From: Clavulina sp. PMI_390
Lineage: Eukaryota; Basidiomycota; Agaricomycetes; Cantharellales; Hydnaceae
Length of the DNA: 64,000 nt
Assembly (NCBI GenBank): GCA_015039315.1
Contig: WIDE01000003.1
Coordinates: forward strand, 248,001-312,000
Direction of reading: 5' to 3'
Shown: positions 1 to 12,275 of the stretch, piece by piece
Numbering within the stretch: the stretch's first letter is position 1
How the letters are laid out: each line of letters begins with the position of its first letter
Program-made: the position numbers and the translations under genes
Notes under the pieces: model-generated
What the model was told of the DNA's origin: nothing
Database searches by the model: none
Seen by the model: the letters and a program-made list of their open reading frames with translations, nothing else

Positions 1-523
1 CCAAGTGGCAGACTGCTCTCAGAGAAGAAAATAAATGGAAGAGCTATTCAGGCGTGGATAACCCTACGCCCGAATACTAAGGAACGCGCAAATGAAAGAA
101 TGCTGATGATAGGGAAAGCTAAAAGCCGCAAAAGGTAGATCATGAATAGAGCAAGAAATAATGTCCCTCGATTGCGATGGCGGCGAGTTTAGTCAAGCAC
201 CCGACGACAACTCATCGGCGGCCATCCTCGGACGAAGACGAGAGACATTAACCGATGGGCTCGAATATGAAAGAACTGTGTGCATCCACCAGTCCCATGG
301 AAATTGAAAAAGGATCATGAAGTGCGTGTCATGTTTGGAGAACATGGTCCCCCCCGATGCACCCGGAAATGAACGAGCAAGCAAGCATGCGGTTGTGGAC
401 CAGCGGTGACGAAACGGAAGACGAAGTATGGTGCGGAAACGAAACGAAGAGAAGAGAAGATGGTGGATGCCCAAAAGCGACAGCGAAGGTATAAAACTGA
501 AAGCGACGAATGAAAAGACTCAC

Positions 524-1419
524 GTCATCATACGACATCAGGCCAACCTGTTCTGCGCACCGCGCGAGAACATCAAAGTCTGCGATATCTTCGCCGTTGA
601 TGAAGTGTGCCTCGAACAGCACATTGGTCAGCTTGCTCTGGAGATCGTTCTTGATGCAGGTGGTCAGTGGGACACATTCTCCCACATAGAGCTCGCGCTG
701 GTGGTCAAAGGCGTATCGCAGGAGTCTGTGACAGTGGCCAGAGCGGCGGATCGGGCCTTCGAAGGAGCTGCAAGAGGGTTCATAAGAACAGATGAAACAT
801 CGGGTGGTCAGCACTTAGGGAGGGATCGGGGGAAGGTGAATGATGAGGGAGGCTTACAATGAAACACCGAAGCGCTCGCCGCGCTCGTTGAGGACGGATT
901 GGATTTGGGAGAAACGGTCAGAGCCGAATCGACCGGTATACAATTGTTTCTGGTGATAGTGTGGGCGGAGTAGGTGGCGGGCGTATGAGCATTATTCGAT
1001 CGATCGCCGCGGGCGCATGTACCTGCTGGCTGGCTTACCTTGTCAAGAGGATTGCGAACGGGGAGCGTCGAATCGAGGCGGTACGGCTTGAGCTCGATAT
1101 CGAATTTGAGAGGAAGTTGGCTCTTATGGGCTTGGATGACTGCTGCCTCGAGCTCTTTCCATCCTGTACATCAAAGTCGCAGCAGCGCGTAAGTGACATG
1201 TTCAGGGTCGGAGCGTGACGAATGGCGTCGCAGAGAAGAGTGTCCACTGACCCAAGAAACACCAAGGACAGACTATACGAGGGGACATGTGAGCATAGCT
1301 GAAAACGCGCAACGGGTTGTTGAATGTGAGGACGCACTAGTATCTTGAGTGACTGTTAAACGGACGATCTTGATTGGTGCGGCCGCCGCGGTCTTTGTTG
1401 TAAGTGAAAGGTTATCCAT
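524..1419 (-). CDS. DsbA/FrnE-like thioredoxin-fold oxidoreductase (3' end not in window)
   Basis: Spliced protein of the DsbA/FrnE family, thiol-disulfide oxidoreductases and isomerases. The model starts at the ATG at 1417-1419. Exons are 1338-1419, 1252-1272, 1039-1163, 858-949, then from 767 downward with a probable short intron before the last visible exon, which ends near 524 at a GTGAGT donor. The second exon is only 21 nt and encodes the active-site motif CPWC, followed after the next junction by GWKELEAAV. Downstream the family pattern continues with KFDIELKPYRLD, RFGSDRF, GHCHRLLRYA and LFEAHFINGEDI. The C-terminal part with the conserved cis-proline region (GVP) is not found between 1 and 523, so it lies beyond the left edge or the gene is broken. 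Family assignment is good; the substrate is unknown. Confidence 0.75.
1252..1272 (-). other. 21-nt micro-exon carrying the CPWC active site
   Basis: Bounded on the minus strand by a TATAG acceptor (1273-1274 side) and a GTCAGT donor (1246-1251). It joins exon 1 (phase 1) to exon 3 so that reading continues as I-CPWCFLG-WKELEAAV. An ORF-based gene call would lose the catalytic cysteines. Confidence 0.7.
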
Positions 1420-3061
1420 ATTGGGCAGTTATGAGCACACAACGATGTCTGCCTCAACTAGCTAGTGGTTGATGGCAGGAGGAGCCGTAGAGGTTGAGAG
1501 GTGCTCTGACTAAGCGTTGATTATTCAACCTCGTGTGTTGAGGTGCAGAGAAGAGAGGAGTGGGTTGTGGCAAAAAAGGGGAGAGCTGATTTCACTAGGT
1601 GTTTATACAGTCTCAAGAGATGCCAGAGATAAGCGGGTGCAGTGCAGAAGATGCAGGGGTTTTGCAGAGAGCAAGAGGACAGATAGAGCGAGAGCGCGCG
1701 CAGAGAGAGAAGGCGAGGGCGAGTCCGAGCAGCGCAAAGAGGGGATGGGGGTTGTATATTAGGGCTCTTGTGAGGCTTACAATCAGGTGTATATGTTACA
1801 TATGCTGGATGAATCCGGGACCAAAGGTGTGTTAGTAATGCTCGCATTATTCACCGCTTTGCCTTGCCCATAGATGAATCAGATCCACAACAGGCTATAA
1901 TATCCACACTGACATTCCATTTCCATTCCCGCTTGTGTCGCCCCTCCGTCTATCTGGGGCTGTTGAGTCATAAGGGGTGTGTGCAACTCTCGACGTCGAC
2001 GCAGCACCGGCGCCAACGCAGTGCGCACACTCTGTCATCACTGTCACCCGAGCAAACGGACACGGACTCAATTGGACAGACGAGCACTGCCACCCAGCGC
2101 TTGCACCTCCACATCGCATGCAATGCACTCACACAAACACCTTCCAAACGCGTCCTTCGGGCATACAGTCCGCTAGCAGTAGTAGTCGTAGTAGTAGCAG
2201 TCGCAGATCTTGATTTGACCTCACCTCTCGCCCCTGGCCGGTTGTCCGGAGTAACTCTATGCACCTCTCAGCCAGCGCTCGTGTGATCCCTCTGTCAGCT
2301 GTCCTGAGCCCATCTTTGGCCTGCTTGCCGTCCCTATGCTTACTAGCCATCTCCCTCAGCACACACAATCCGCGGCCCTCTCCCTTCATTTGGAAGCCTT
2401 CTTCCAAGGGCGCAAGGCCCAGCGGTCCTATACTTAATAAACCTTATACCCCCGCCACCCCCGAGTCCATAATCGAATCCATCTCAATCCGAGGCGCCGC
2501 ACCTCCAGCCTACCCAAAGTCCGAGAAACTGTCTCATATCCTGTTCATGCGCGATCCCTTACTCAGAGTGCCCTATCGCTATCAGTAAGATTGTTGCTTT
2601 CCTTTTGCATCGAGTGCGATAGACGCCCTTGTGAGAACCTTGAGTCACGGAGTTGCATGATGTGTGTCAGCAGTCTCACGTCTTGCGCGTGGCCGCCAAC
2701 CACGATCCTCCCTACGCATGGACGCCCCGATCCGCTAGGAATCCCCGTGTCTGAACTGCGTCCTGCAGGTTTACTTGATCGCAGCCTCTATCTATCTCTG
2801 CATGCCCCGGCTGATCGGCGGATCAGACTGAACGCATACAGCGCGCTGTCTGTCAGACCCGGTCTCGTATGCACACCTCGGTGAAATTTGTCATGGAGGT
2901 ACATGCACAAACCGAACAGAGACGTGCCTGTCGATAAAACCAGCCGATTGCACCAAAAACGTGGGGTTGTTTGGGCCGAAGGTGTGTACTGAGCGCAGTC
3001 TTGTCAACTCGTCCCATCACAATCCATGGTTTGAACGCAGACTGATCGCCACCATCGTATC
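1420..3061. other. Intergenic, no firm gene
   Basis: Upstream region of the DsbA-like gene (-) and of the F-box gene (+). It contains a purine-rich stretch (about 1660-1750) and a short AGT/GTA-rich microsatellite near 2175-2205. Apart from the weak ORF listed separately at 2259-2588, I see no recognisable coding signal on either strand. Confidence 0.5.
2259..2588 (+). CDS. Possible small protein, unrecognised
   Basis: Open frame of 109 codons. The first ~35 residues are hydrophobic (signal-anchor-like). The remainder is Pro/Lys/Ser-rich, with a regular-looking tail (SEKLSHILFMRDPLLRVPY). The frame ends where a GTAAGA donor overlaps the stop. A later frame near 2770-2832, after a CAG acceptor, would add a hydrophobic segment (VYLIAASIYLCMPRLIGG), so a two-exon membrane protein is conceivable. 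I do not recognise any family. This may be chance. Confidence 0.2.
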   Translation: MHLSASARVIPLSAVLSPSLACLPSLCLLAISLSTHNPRPSPFIWKPSSKGARPSGPILNKPYTPATPESIIESISIRGAAPPAYPKSEKLSHILFMRDPLLRVPYRYQ

Positions 3062-4856
3062 ATGGCTACTCCAAGTGGGATCGATAAACTCCCAAATGAA
3101 CTTCTCCTCGAAGTATTCAAGTTTGGTCTCGAAGGCTTCTTCACTTGGGACTTCAAGCGCACCACATACCCACGACTAATACTTTGTGCGGTCTGCCGAC
3201 GATGGCGAGACATCACCTATGCTACGCCGTTCCTCTGGTCAACCATCAACGGAGACTTCCGCGACATACAGGGCAAATTACCGGGAAGGCAGCGGATGTA
3301 CTGGCTAAAATATCAAGCGGATCGGGCCCGAAACTCTCCATTGGATGTATATTTCAGTCTTCCTGGATTTGCGAACGGTACGGGCCATCTCCCCTTGTGG
3401 GAATCATGTGTCGTCGAACACTTGGCGCGCTGTCGATCCCTGGACCTTGAACTATGGGATGTTGTGGGGCTAGTTAATCTCTTCCCATTCACTTCTCCTA
3501 TGCCCCTAATGGATTCAATCCGGTGTGTCATGGTACCTCCCCGTCAAGACCCCAGGTTTTCCTGGCATAGCTTCGAAGATTATGAGGAAGAGGATGATGA
3601 TGAGGACGACGAGTCAGAAGAAGACGCCGTAGCGTTCTGTACAGGCGCGCGTCCCTCCCCCAAGCACATTGCGCTATCACTCCCAAACGTTCCCGCATTC
3701 CTGGCATCCATAGACCTCTCTCAGGCTCTCAGCATTAACGTCTTTGCCAAAACGGTGGTAGGAGCAGCAGGCGTGATGAGCTTATTGGGACCCTCCGCTC
3801 AGACGCTTACTCACTTGCGCCTATCCTTCCGCAAACTAGGGACTCGCAAGTCATTTGGGCCGCCTATCGAGTTCCCTCGACTCGAGTATCTTTCCTTCTG
3901 TGGTCATCGGCCCAGTGACTACATCATCGCGCCCACCCTTCGCAAGCTCGTTCTGTCGCTGGTTAATTTCAAAGAAGAAATGTCAGACGAGTATGATGAT
4001 GATGAAGATGAGCGAGAAGATGAAGATGACGAGAGCGAAGATCCAAACGACGACGGTGACGACGACGAAGGTTCTGAGCCAGAGAAGCCAGACTTCGCCA
4101 ATGACTGGATGGTAGAAGAGCCACCGCGAGGCGCCAAAGTCCACGCGGCTTTCCCTGACATCGAAGCGCTTGCGCTTCTCGATCTGGACTACCGCTACGA
4201 CGATCGCATCACGTCATTCTTGCGCAAAGTCCCGCGCGTGCAGCATCTCGAGTTATCGGGGTGGGAGTTCAACTCGAATGATGTTTTCATTGAACAGTGT
4301 TATCGTGCGCACCAGCGAGAGACTGCTGCTGCAACTGCCGTCCCCGTGACAATGCCAGCTGAAGACGACAAGGAGGAGGAGGAGGTAGAAGAGTTGGAGG
4401 GACTTGGAGGATCGCCTGACGTGCCTCAGCTCAAACCTCCCATCCTCCCTGCTTTGCGCCTCATGGAGATGAAGCATCCGTCAGGCGACACAGACCAGAG
4501 AGAGGGATTGGTGCGTGAAGCACTGCAAAGGGTACTCAACTATCGACCTAGGCTTCGCATCGATCACTATGGGACGATCTTGGACGGAAAGGATGTGCAA
4601 TCTGAAGATATATCTGAGCTGCTCCAAAGCTCCCTTGCCTTGGGCTGGGACGAAGCCGGTATCAAAGAGCCAGGGCGTCGTCGTATTCGTTTCGGGCTTC
4701 GTGAGTCATTAATGTTCATACATGCAGCGTGTTCTGTTATGGAGGTACCAAGACTATTGTATATTGTGTCAAAGACGCGTGCTATAAAGTACTTCAATCA
4801 TCTTCACGTCCTATTGAATTTACATCTACTAAATTTGCTAATATTACCCAGGTTGA
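3062..4856 (+). CDS. F-box domain protein
   Basis: The ATG opens with an F-box-like N-terminus (IDKLPNELLLEVFKFGLEG, then CAVCRRWRDITYATPFLW), which in this family binds Skp1 within SCF ubiquitin ligases. The rest is weakly leucine-repeat-like, the usual layout of agaricomycete F-box proteins. Two strongly acidic stretches lie near residues 176-193 and 306-345. Exon 1 (3062-4700) ends at a GTGAGT donor. A matching branch-like TGCTAAT and TACCCAG acceptor give a second exon at 4852 that closes with TGA at 4854-4856, giving 547 aa. If that intron is retained, the frame runs on to 4897 (611 aa). The substrate is unknown. Confidence 0.8.
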
Positions 4857-4925
4857 GCTTGACCAGTATTAGTTGCTCAGGAAGGTCATTAGGTTAGGAG
4901 TGCCAAAAGGGTGGTGGGCTTCAAT

Positions 4926-6097
4926 TCACGACAGGAAAGCTTGGTAGTCGCTTTCAGTGAGTATATAGCCCCAGTGTTGTACTAAGGTTAAGTCATGGAT
5001 CAGTCACGATCGAGCTCACCAATACCCGGAAAGGTATCACTTACGTGTCTGTCTTAGCACAGGTGCAACTTCCTCATCATTCCACTTGGTCCCGCCCCCT
5101 CCAGCAGCCACAACTTTCTTCACAAGGGCCTTCTTGAACCTGCCATTTGGTCCACATACCCCACTCCATCGACCAATCTGTCGTCCGTCATCAGGCGATC
5201 GACGACCGGCGTAGAATCGGCAGTACCACTGAAACCAGCCTCTTGGATCTTGAGCTCGTATCCATCCAGCCTTCTCCCAGTCTGCCAGCGACTGTCCTGC
5301 CTTCACGCCTAGCAAATTCAACGGGGTGACTTCAGTGACGTGTCTTCTCTTGCGATGGAGAGTGATTCATACCATAACGATTCACGGAATTTTCGTACAC
5401 CTCGCGAGTCAAAAGGGAGTCAGCATCTAGACCGTGGTACCATTCTTCAGGAAATTCGTCGTAGTCTTCAGGGATGTCATCATGGAGAATGCTGGAGTGG
5501 AATGCTCTATCATGTGAGGTGTAATCAGTGGAGGCATCGAGGGCCTAGTGATGGACTCCGCTCACCTGAAGAAAGTGCCTCCAAAACTACCAAGGCGCAT
5601 CATCTCTTCAGGGGTCAAGTTTGGCGAGAAGTGGGGATCGCTCTCAAAATGTAGCGTCCCACCAACTAGTATAGTTGCTTCTTTATCGTTCGACTCCGAG
5701 GAAGAAATTATCGGGAGCGAAATGTTGCACGGACCACGGGTCGGAGAAGGAGCAGTGTAGTCAGGAGGGTAGGCAAAGTCGTCTGAGATGGGAGTAGGTA
5801 GTTGAGGCGCAGTGATACGGCGCAGTGTCTGAGATGTGCTTCCCCCTACGAGTGAAGCATAGTTTGCATCATCTTCAGTCCCGGAACGTTGTTGGCGAGC
5901 GTCCTGTGATGCAGAACTAGCGGCAATTCGGCGCGACTTGCGGCTGGGCTCCGCCGCCACTTTCTCAACACGTGCGTGCCGAGGTCGTTTTTTCGTCTTA
6001 TGAAGAATGAAGATTGAGATAGAGGCTGTTTACACGCGGCGCCCGCAGAACTAACCTTACTTTGACCTGCGGCCTCCGCCCCAGTCCTTGACGTCAT
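4926..6097 (-). CDS. Conserved fungal protein of unknown function
   Basis: Multi-exon gene starting at the ATG at 6095-6097. Exon 1 (6056-6097) and exon 2 (5566-5996) give a basic N-terminus (TKKRPRHARVEKV, then RKSRRIAAS) and a disordered stretch. The conserved core follows: PNLTPEEMMRLGSFGGTFFR, then DDIPEDYDEFPEEWYHGLD, then SLADWEKAGWIRAQDPRGWF, YAGRRSPDDGRQIGRW and VLRQTLQHWGY. The last exon follows a GTAAGT donor near 5041 and ends with TGA at 4926-4928. I know this core from many fungal genomes as an uncharacterised family, often with a basic, nuclear-looking tail, but have no function to offer. The basic N-terminus suggests nuclear location (inference). Confidence 0.75.
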
Positions 6098-9000
6098 TTG
6101 AGATATCCCGAGAACATTTCCACCTCCAAGGCCTAGTTTTTCTAATGTCGCACAGTTTTCTCGGATATTCTCTACCACCGAACACGTCAGAATCCTCTAT
6201 TGTGACGATAATTACCAAGAGCTATTCACCAAGTCGTCGCGCCTCAAAGTCCTCGGTGTCACTCATTTTAATGTGCGGTTGGTAACACTAGCAGTCACGC
6301 ATCACCCTCTCTGTCTGACGCTTCTCCTTCTTGCAATCGGATACTACGGCCCGCTGTCGCGAGAAGCATAACATTCTTGGCCGAACACGTTCCATGAGCC
6401 AAAGAACCCAACTTGCTCAGTTTTCGTTCGTAGAGTGCAGAAAACCTCGCCTCCATGCCACTTTGGGCATGTTGATCTCTGGCTGATTCGGGGAGCAATA
6501 CCACCGCACCACCACCGCCCCATAGTAATTAACTCTGTGAGGGATATTGGCTTCTGTTCCGGTGCCAACACTGCATCAAACGGGGGATGCGCGTCAGTCA
6601 GCTGAAGTCTATTGGCCCATCAGCCATCGAACCTCGGATGCCCCTCGTATCGTGAAGATCCACAGCAAGTTCCTAGAGCATGCTTAATTGAGGCCCGCCC
6701 TCCCTTCAATCGTGCTACGGTTTTATTGAGAAAAGCTCATCAATGACAGTGAAGCAATCGATCCGCCTACCCCAGGATATGGTAGAGTTCCACAGATAGA
6801 CCAAGGGCAACAGGTGCTCAGCCGCCACGCGCGTGCGCCTTCCGTGGGTGATCACTCGCATCGTGGAGGCAGGGTTTGAACGAAATTCAGGGGATATGTC
6901 ATGAAGCCACACGTCAAGTGAGAGCTCCTTCGGCTGATGACGCTCCTTGGTAGTGGATCTTGGGTGCAAGTTCACCCTGCCGGCCCTGAAAACCTCCATC
7001 GTTACTTCTCTGTCCATGCTCCAGCAGCGCGATCAATACAAGCCTGGGACGAGGTTGTATCGTCCGTTGTCATATGGCCGGTCTGGGTAGTGATTGACCA
7101 CGCTGTGAATTTGCCGGCAATCCGCATCAATATACACGATCGTACCGCCCGATTCGAATAAATGACCCATACATGCGAGAAGTCTTCTATTCTCCTGTCT
7201 AGCAAGGCAGATAAGCGGCGACGATCGAGACCTCAGTGACTCGAGGCCGAAACAAGCTGAGCGACGAATATAGAAGAGATAGCCTTTCAATGATCTTCCC
7301 CGGAAGGAGGAGAAGGCTAGGATGCCAAGGTACCCAAGCACGGGCAGCGTAATGTGTATTAGAAGACACCTTCGCCCTGTCACAAGCTGGAGATAGTGAG
7401 CTCGACGACTTGCGAGCTGGAGGTTCGAGGTTGCGAAATGAATGGGGGAAAGTGATTTGCCATCCAACATCACGACAACTTCTTCTATGAGCCTCTTAGA
7501 TCACAAAAGTTTCAAGCCGTGGAGGGTTAGGATGAGAAACAGGGCGCTTCGATTGATCCTTGCGCACACTTGGCGAAACCCAGGGATCTAGGGAGTATTC
7601 CCACCTCTCCGTAATCTATTGATATAATAAAGCCCTGCGTTGATGCAGGATGGTCTACGGAAAACGAAGGAAGTCAACACCCCGGTGCATGCGGGTGTTG
7701 GGACCTCATTGGGCGACAGGAGATTTATCGGGAAATGATGGGAAACAAAGTTCTAGGAGTAATAAGATGGTTTCAAATTGAGAAATCAGTGCATGAGTTT
7801 GTGGACCTGGAAAGTTGTTGTCGGGAATAAGCATGAACTGGCCTAGCACGTGAACCGTCCGGATCCAACGGAGTATCAGAAATTTCACACGAACTTCGGT
7901 GATGGGTGGTGAGGACGGCGGGCATGATTGCTGGTGGCCGCGATATGCATGGTGCCAGCGAGCAGAGGCGGTCAAGGATGGTGAGTGAAGGGACGCGCGG
8001 CGTTGGGAAGAAATGGGCTAAAATTCACGGAGCGTGTGAGATCATGAGGCCCCCCACGAGGTTGTTAACGTGAGCGCTCACCGATAAAGGAGTAAGACCT
8101 CGAGCCCGGGGATACGTTGGGGAGGAGTTATGCATAGCTGAAAGACGCGTAAGTGAGGGGAATGGGCGGGTATGCAGGATCCTAGCAACAATCTAGTGAC
8201 AAATCATGAAAATTGCGTGGGGCTGATGCACAGGAAAGGGAGGAAGAGGACAACCACCACTTAGCTGGAGGTTGAACAGGGATGATAAACGCATCAAGTG
8301 CGGTGGGAGTAAGAAGGAATGCTACCAAAGACTTTCAGCAGAGACTGAAACGCCAACGAACTGACGGTCGGCTGTCACATGAGCGGCAAGTAGCATACAG
8401 TGCAGTGTCAATTCAACCATCCACATTGCATGGGCCATTGCTCAACGCCACGGCCTGCGAGGGAGGTACCGTAAACACTGACGTGCATAACGCCTTGCTG
8501 GCACGAGGCACCGCGGGTTCCCCTCCCAGGACGATCCGTCTCGATCGCAAGTTAGCGAGCACTATTAGTGCCTTTCAATTGAAGCAGGCTGACGGATTTG
8601 ATGTGGTATCGAGAATTTTAAGGGGCAGAGGAGCGAGCAAGAGCTTTGGATCGCAAATAGTATGTAGCCGGTACAAACTGAGAACCTGAGATCCCAACAC
8701 GCAACACGATAGACGGCAGATGTAAAATTGCCACAGCACGGTTTAGCGTAGTACAGAGTAACAGGCCCTCTACCAAACTCGACATAGCCGAAAGGAGTAC
8801 GCAAACGCTCCACGTCGACAATCGGGGAAAGCAATGCTTGGCGACTGTAAAAGGGAGCGTACACATCCTTCCAACCTGTGTCGAGAAACTAAGATATCCG
8901 GAGCCCTGCTTCATCTGTCTTTGAACCTCGGCGACGCATTAGTGAGGGGTTTCGTGGACCAAAGGAGGTGGATACGTGCCTTTATATAGGGATGCCCCGC

Positions 9001-12000
9001 GGCGGGGGGGCTGTCTTCTGATTTGTGACGCGTGTGTTGGGCATGGAGGCTCATTTGGCGCGCCAACTTCCTGGGATCAATAAGGGCTCTGCCGCTCGTG
9101 GGCTGACAACCGGCAACGCCTGTTTCTCGTACCACCGCGGAGGTATCGCAGGGAATGTCCATTCCCGAGAAGAGGAGATGAGTTCTCCATGTGTGTAAGT
9201 GATGGGCAAACGGTCCGAGACGAAGGGCGCAGAGATGCCGAAAATGGATAGACCGATGGAAGGCCCGACATCACAGCTCATCGATCAACGCGATGCACGA
9301 AAGCGAAGGCCGTTTGAATTGGTAGGTTGGCCGCGTGCGCTCTCAAGATGACTGAATGGAAAGCGGATGCAAAATGTCAGAGCTAAGAGCTTTTTTGTCC
9401 ACAATGGATTATGATACGGCCCAAATTCTAGGAAACGAAAAAATTACCGAGCGCTGGAGGATTGTACATGAATTTATCCACAAGTCGCTAGGCTAAGGAG
9501 GGTTGACGGTTTCCCGGGATCGCGCCACGTCAATGACAGAGAACCAGGAATAAAACTGGGGTCGCGGAGCAAGTACTCACCGGGATGGAGTAGAAAGAAC
9601 GTGGTAGCATCACATGGAGGGAGAGGCACCAATGCTATGTCGGATTATTTCAGGGAAACGTGGTGCACCCCACAACTCGGTTGGGTTCCATCGAGGAGCC
9701 TGGATTCTCCCTGGAATCCCTGATGCATATTTCCTCCCGGGATGAAATCATTGAGGCCCGCTGCCTCGCGTGATAGCTAGGACAATATATCAAGCCACTG
9801 TCACGAACTCTCTCTCCAAGACCTATACCGCTAGTGATCTCGGCCTCCTGAGTAGGGACCGAGAAAAATGTTTAATTCATTCCAATTGACGATATGGTTG
9901 CTTAATCGGCAAAACTGTCGATGAAGAGCTAAAAAAAATGACAGGATTCGTCCTGGTAACGAGCTGAAGAGTCTCAGGGGGAGCTTCATATCCCGATAGT
10001 GGTCATCAGAGAATTGTATATGATTGAGCCATTAGATGTTATGACGGCGCGAAATAGGAACGAACAGAAGCACAGAACCGCGAACCCCCGGATGAGTCGA
10101 GATATCGAGGGGCGAATCACGGGTGCATCCCACCATGGTCATAGAGTTGTTGAGGACGGTTATATTCAGTTATAGAGACTCTCAAACATTATAACTCATC
10201 CGTGGAGTATGACGGAGGACATAATTAGTCGATGCACTAATACATCGTTCAAGAGATTACTGTGTTGCCACTAGTATTGACAAGACTTCACAGCAAACTT
10301 CTGTTTTTGAGGCTTTGATGAAGAACGGGCGCGTGGAACGGGCACCCTCGAGTGAGATCGCCTTACGTGATAACCTAGTGCTATTATGGGCTAGCACCGA
10401 CACCACTAGCTGAAGAGTTTGTGAGCACAAAAGGAGGGACCTTGCGGAAGTTGCCTACGGCGCCGCCGGACCCTTTCAGCTAGCAAGTTTCACGGGATGC
10501 CGGCGGGATGAATCCCATGTACTCACCAGCTTCTAACTTTTTAGTCACGAGCTTCTGCACAATCGCAGACAGATTGTGCCCGCTTTATCACTGTAAACCT
10601 CTCGGCTGTGTATCATGAGTCACTTTGCAGATTGAGCTTCACCCGTAATCGCCCTGATCGCGCGGCAACACTTTCTGGAGTGTGAATATTTGGTGCGTGC
10701 ACGCTCTATCAATCTCTCACGGGACATCAAGATTGTTTGTGAAGTCCTGGGCACCTAAAACCAACAAACATGTCCCTTTTGCCATGGCGTCCCCGACGTA
10801 CCGTCATATGCTGCCCCAGGGACCTATCGAGCCATCCCCAGATCTTCCACATAGCGTGTATTTCTTGAAACCTGTTTTTTTGTTGCTCGGCACCCTCCAG
10901 CGCTGCCGCAATATTGCTGCAGATCCCATCTGACTTCTCTAATCATTTTGACCCTGGGCTGACCTTATACCTTCTGAATGACATCATCTTGGCAAGTTGC
11001 CGGAGTCAACAGTTGTTACCGCCCACCCTCGGCACCCAAGCCGAAGTTCTCACTCGGCAAGGATTGTCCTCATATCAAATATCCTCTTACGTTCCAGCAG
11101 CTCTGCGTTTCCTCAAGATCGGCTCATGAGAAGCTTAGCTCGGTTCATTTATTTCCTAGATTGGCTATTCCGCGCCACTCTACAATCAATAAATTATGAT
11201 CATGCCCTCTCCACACATTCTTCTAGTACAGGATTGTTTAGCCAAGATCAAGGATTTCCTTTACTCCATCGAATACAGTATTTCCGCTCTTGGAGGCCTG
11301 GGTAGCACGTGATCCACTTCGATTCACGCCAGGATCGGCGCCGACGTCGAAAAGTCCCCAATATCAGGACTGTGCAGGAATCCCCAATAGGGTCCATCTA
11401 TGCAGTAGCCCCGGGACTTTTCATCTAAAATAGCCGTCTTCCCGCTCGAGGGTGAGAAGGAAAACCAGCTCTCAGTCTCGAAAACTCCATGGCAGAGAGA
11501 TCGCAGGTTTGAATATATGATGGTTCATGGATTACTGTTCCAAAGCCCCTAACGCCTCTTTGTGTGGTTGGACGTCTCTAGAGAAGCTCTCTCATGGCTG
11601 TGGCAGATTCCAAGTGTGTCTCCGGTCTCCATTAAGCCAAGGGCACGCGTCAATCTAGCAAGGGGTCGCAATCCCCACGCCCCTAGTATTTCCTATGAGC
11701 ATCCAGTGCCTGCTTCTCTTTTTAGCACTTCTTGTCATCCAATGTCGTATTGTCTGTTTCATGAGAATCCCACATGGGGGACATGGGACAATATTGCGTT
11801 TGAAGCATGAAACCTCTAGGAAATGGATGATTTCTCTTCTTGATTTGGAGTTCAGCATGCTAAGAATAAACATCACTGTGCTTGGGCAAGGCTCAGGTGT
11901 GGATCTGGTGTCATTGTGAAGTCGATCAACTCACGAGTTTGTTTCTATGGTCTTGCTGTTCAATAGGCTCTCTAATACTCTTTTCCCGTTACTCATAGCG

Positions 12001-12194
12001 GATCGCACAGTTCGAGAGCAGCATCTCTAGAGTCCGTGACTTAATGCGGCACCGTCCATTAGCGTGATCAGCACTGCTCACCTCATGCAACCAGACCTCG
12101 GGACAAGTCATAAGGTCAGGCGTCATCTCCTCGGTTGACTGGAGCTATAATATCTGATCAATCACTCGCTCGGTTGCTCTCAAAACGTGCCGAT
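6098..12194. other. Gene-poor region
   Basis: About 6 kb with no recognisable protein family on either strand. Only short, unrelated open frames occur, the longest being the weak one at 6715-7470 (-) and one at 8282-8689 (+) with no family features. I see no transposase, reverse transcriptase or LTR boundary by eye. AT- and GC-rich stretches alternate irregularly, as in decayed DNA. Confidence 0.5.
6715..7470 (-). CDS. Weak hypothetical gene, unrecognised
   Basis: An ATG at 7468-7470 opens a frame of about 145 codons, down to 7033, with hydrophobic patches near the middle. A second minus-strand frame (7017-6715) follows almost directly and could be a second exon. The end of the first frame has regular-looking sequence (GGTIVYIDADCRQIHSVV). 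No family is recognised, no clear splice pair joins the two parts, and the surroundings are gene-poor, so this may be a relic or chance. Confidence 0.22.
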
Positions 12195-12275
12195 ACCCTG
12201 TACATCATCATTCCGATTGCACCCTACCAATGCTTCCAGTATAATCGCACGGCCCCCAGTTCATACTCAATATAC
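12195..12275. repeat. 81-bp direct repeat, copy 1
   Basis: Identical by eye over 81 bp to 12796-12876. It begins ACCCTGTACATC and ends CTCAATATAC. The flanks of the two copies differ, and the copies start 601 bp apart in the same orientation. Confidence 0.9.

Noticed and set aside
5562..5960. Frame starting at 5960 as the N-terminus of the unknown protein
   Set aside because: That first codon is GTG, not used for nuclear gene starts here. An upstream exon with ATG at 6097 joins in frame.
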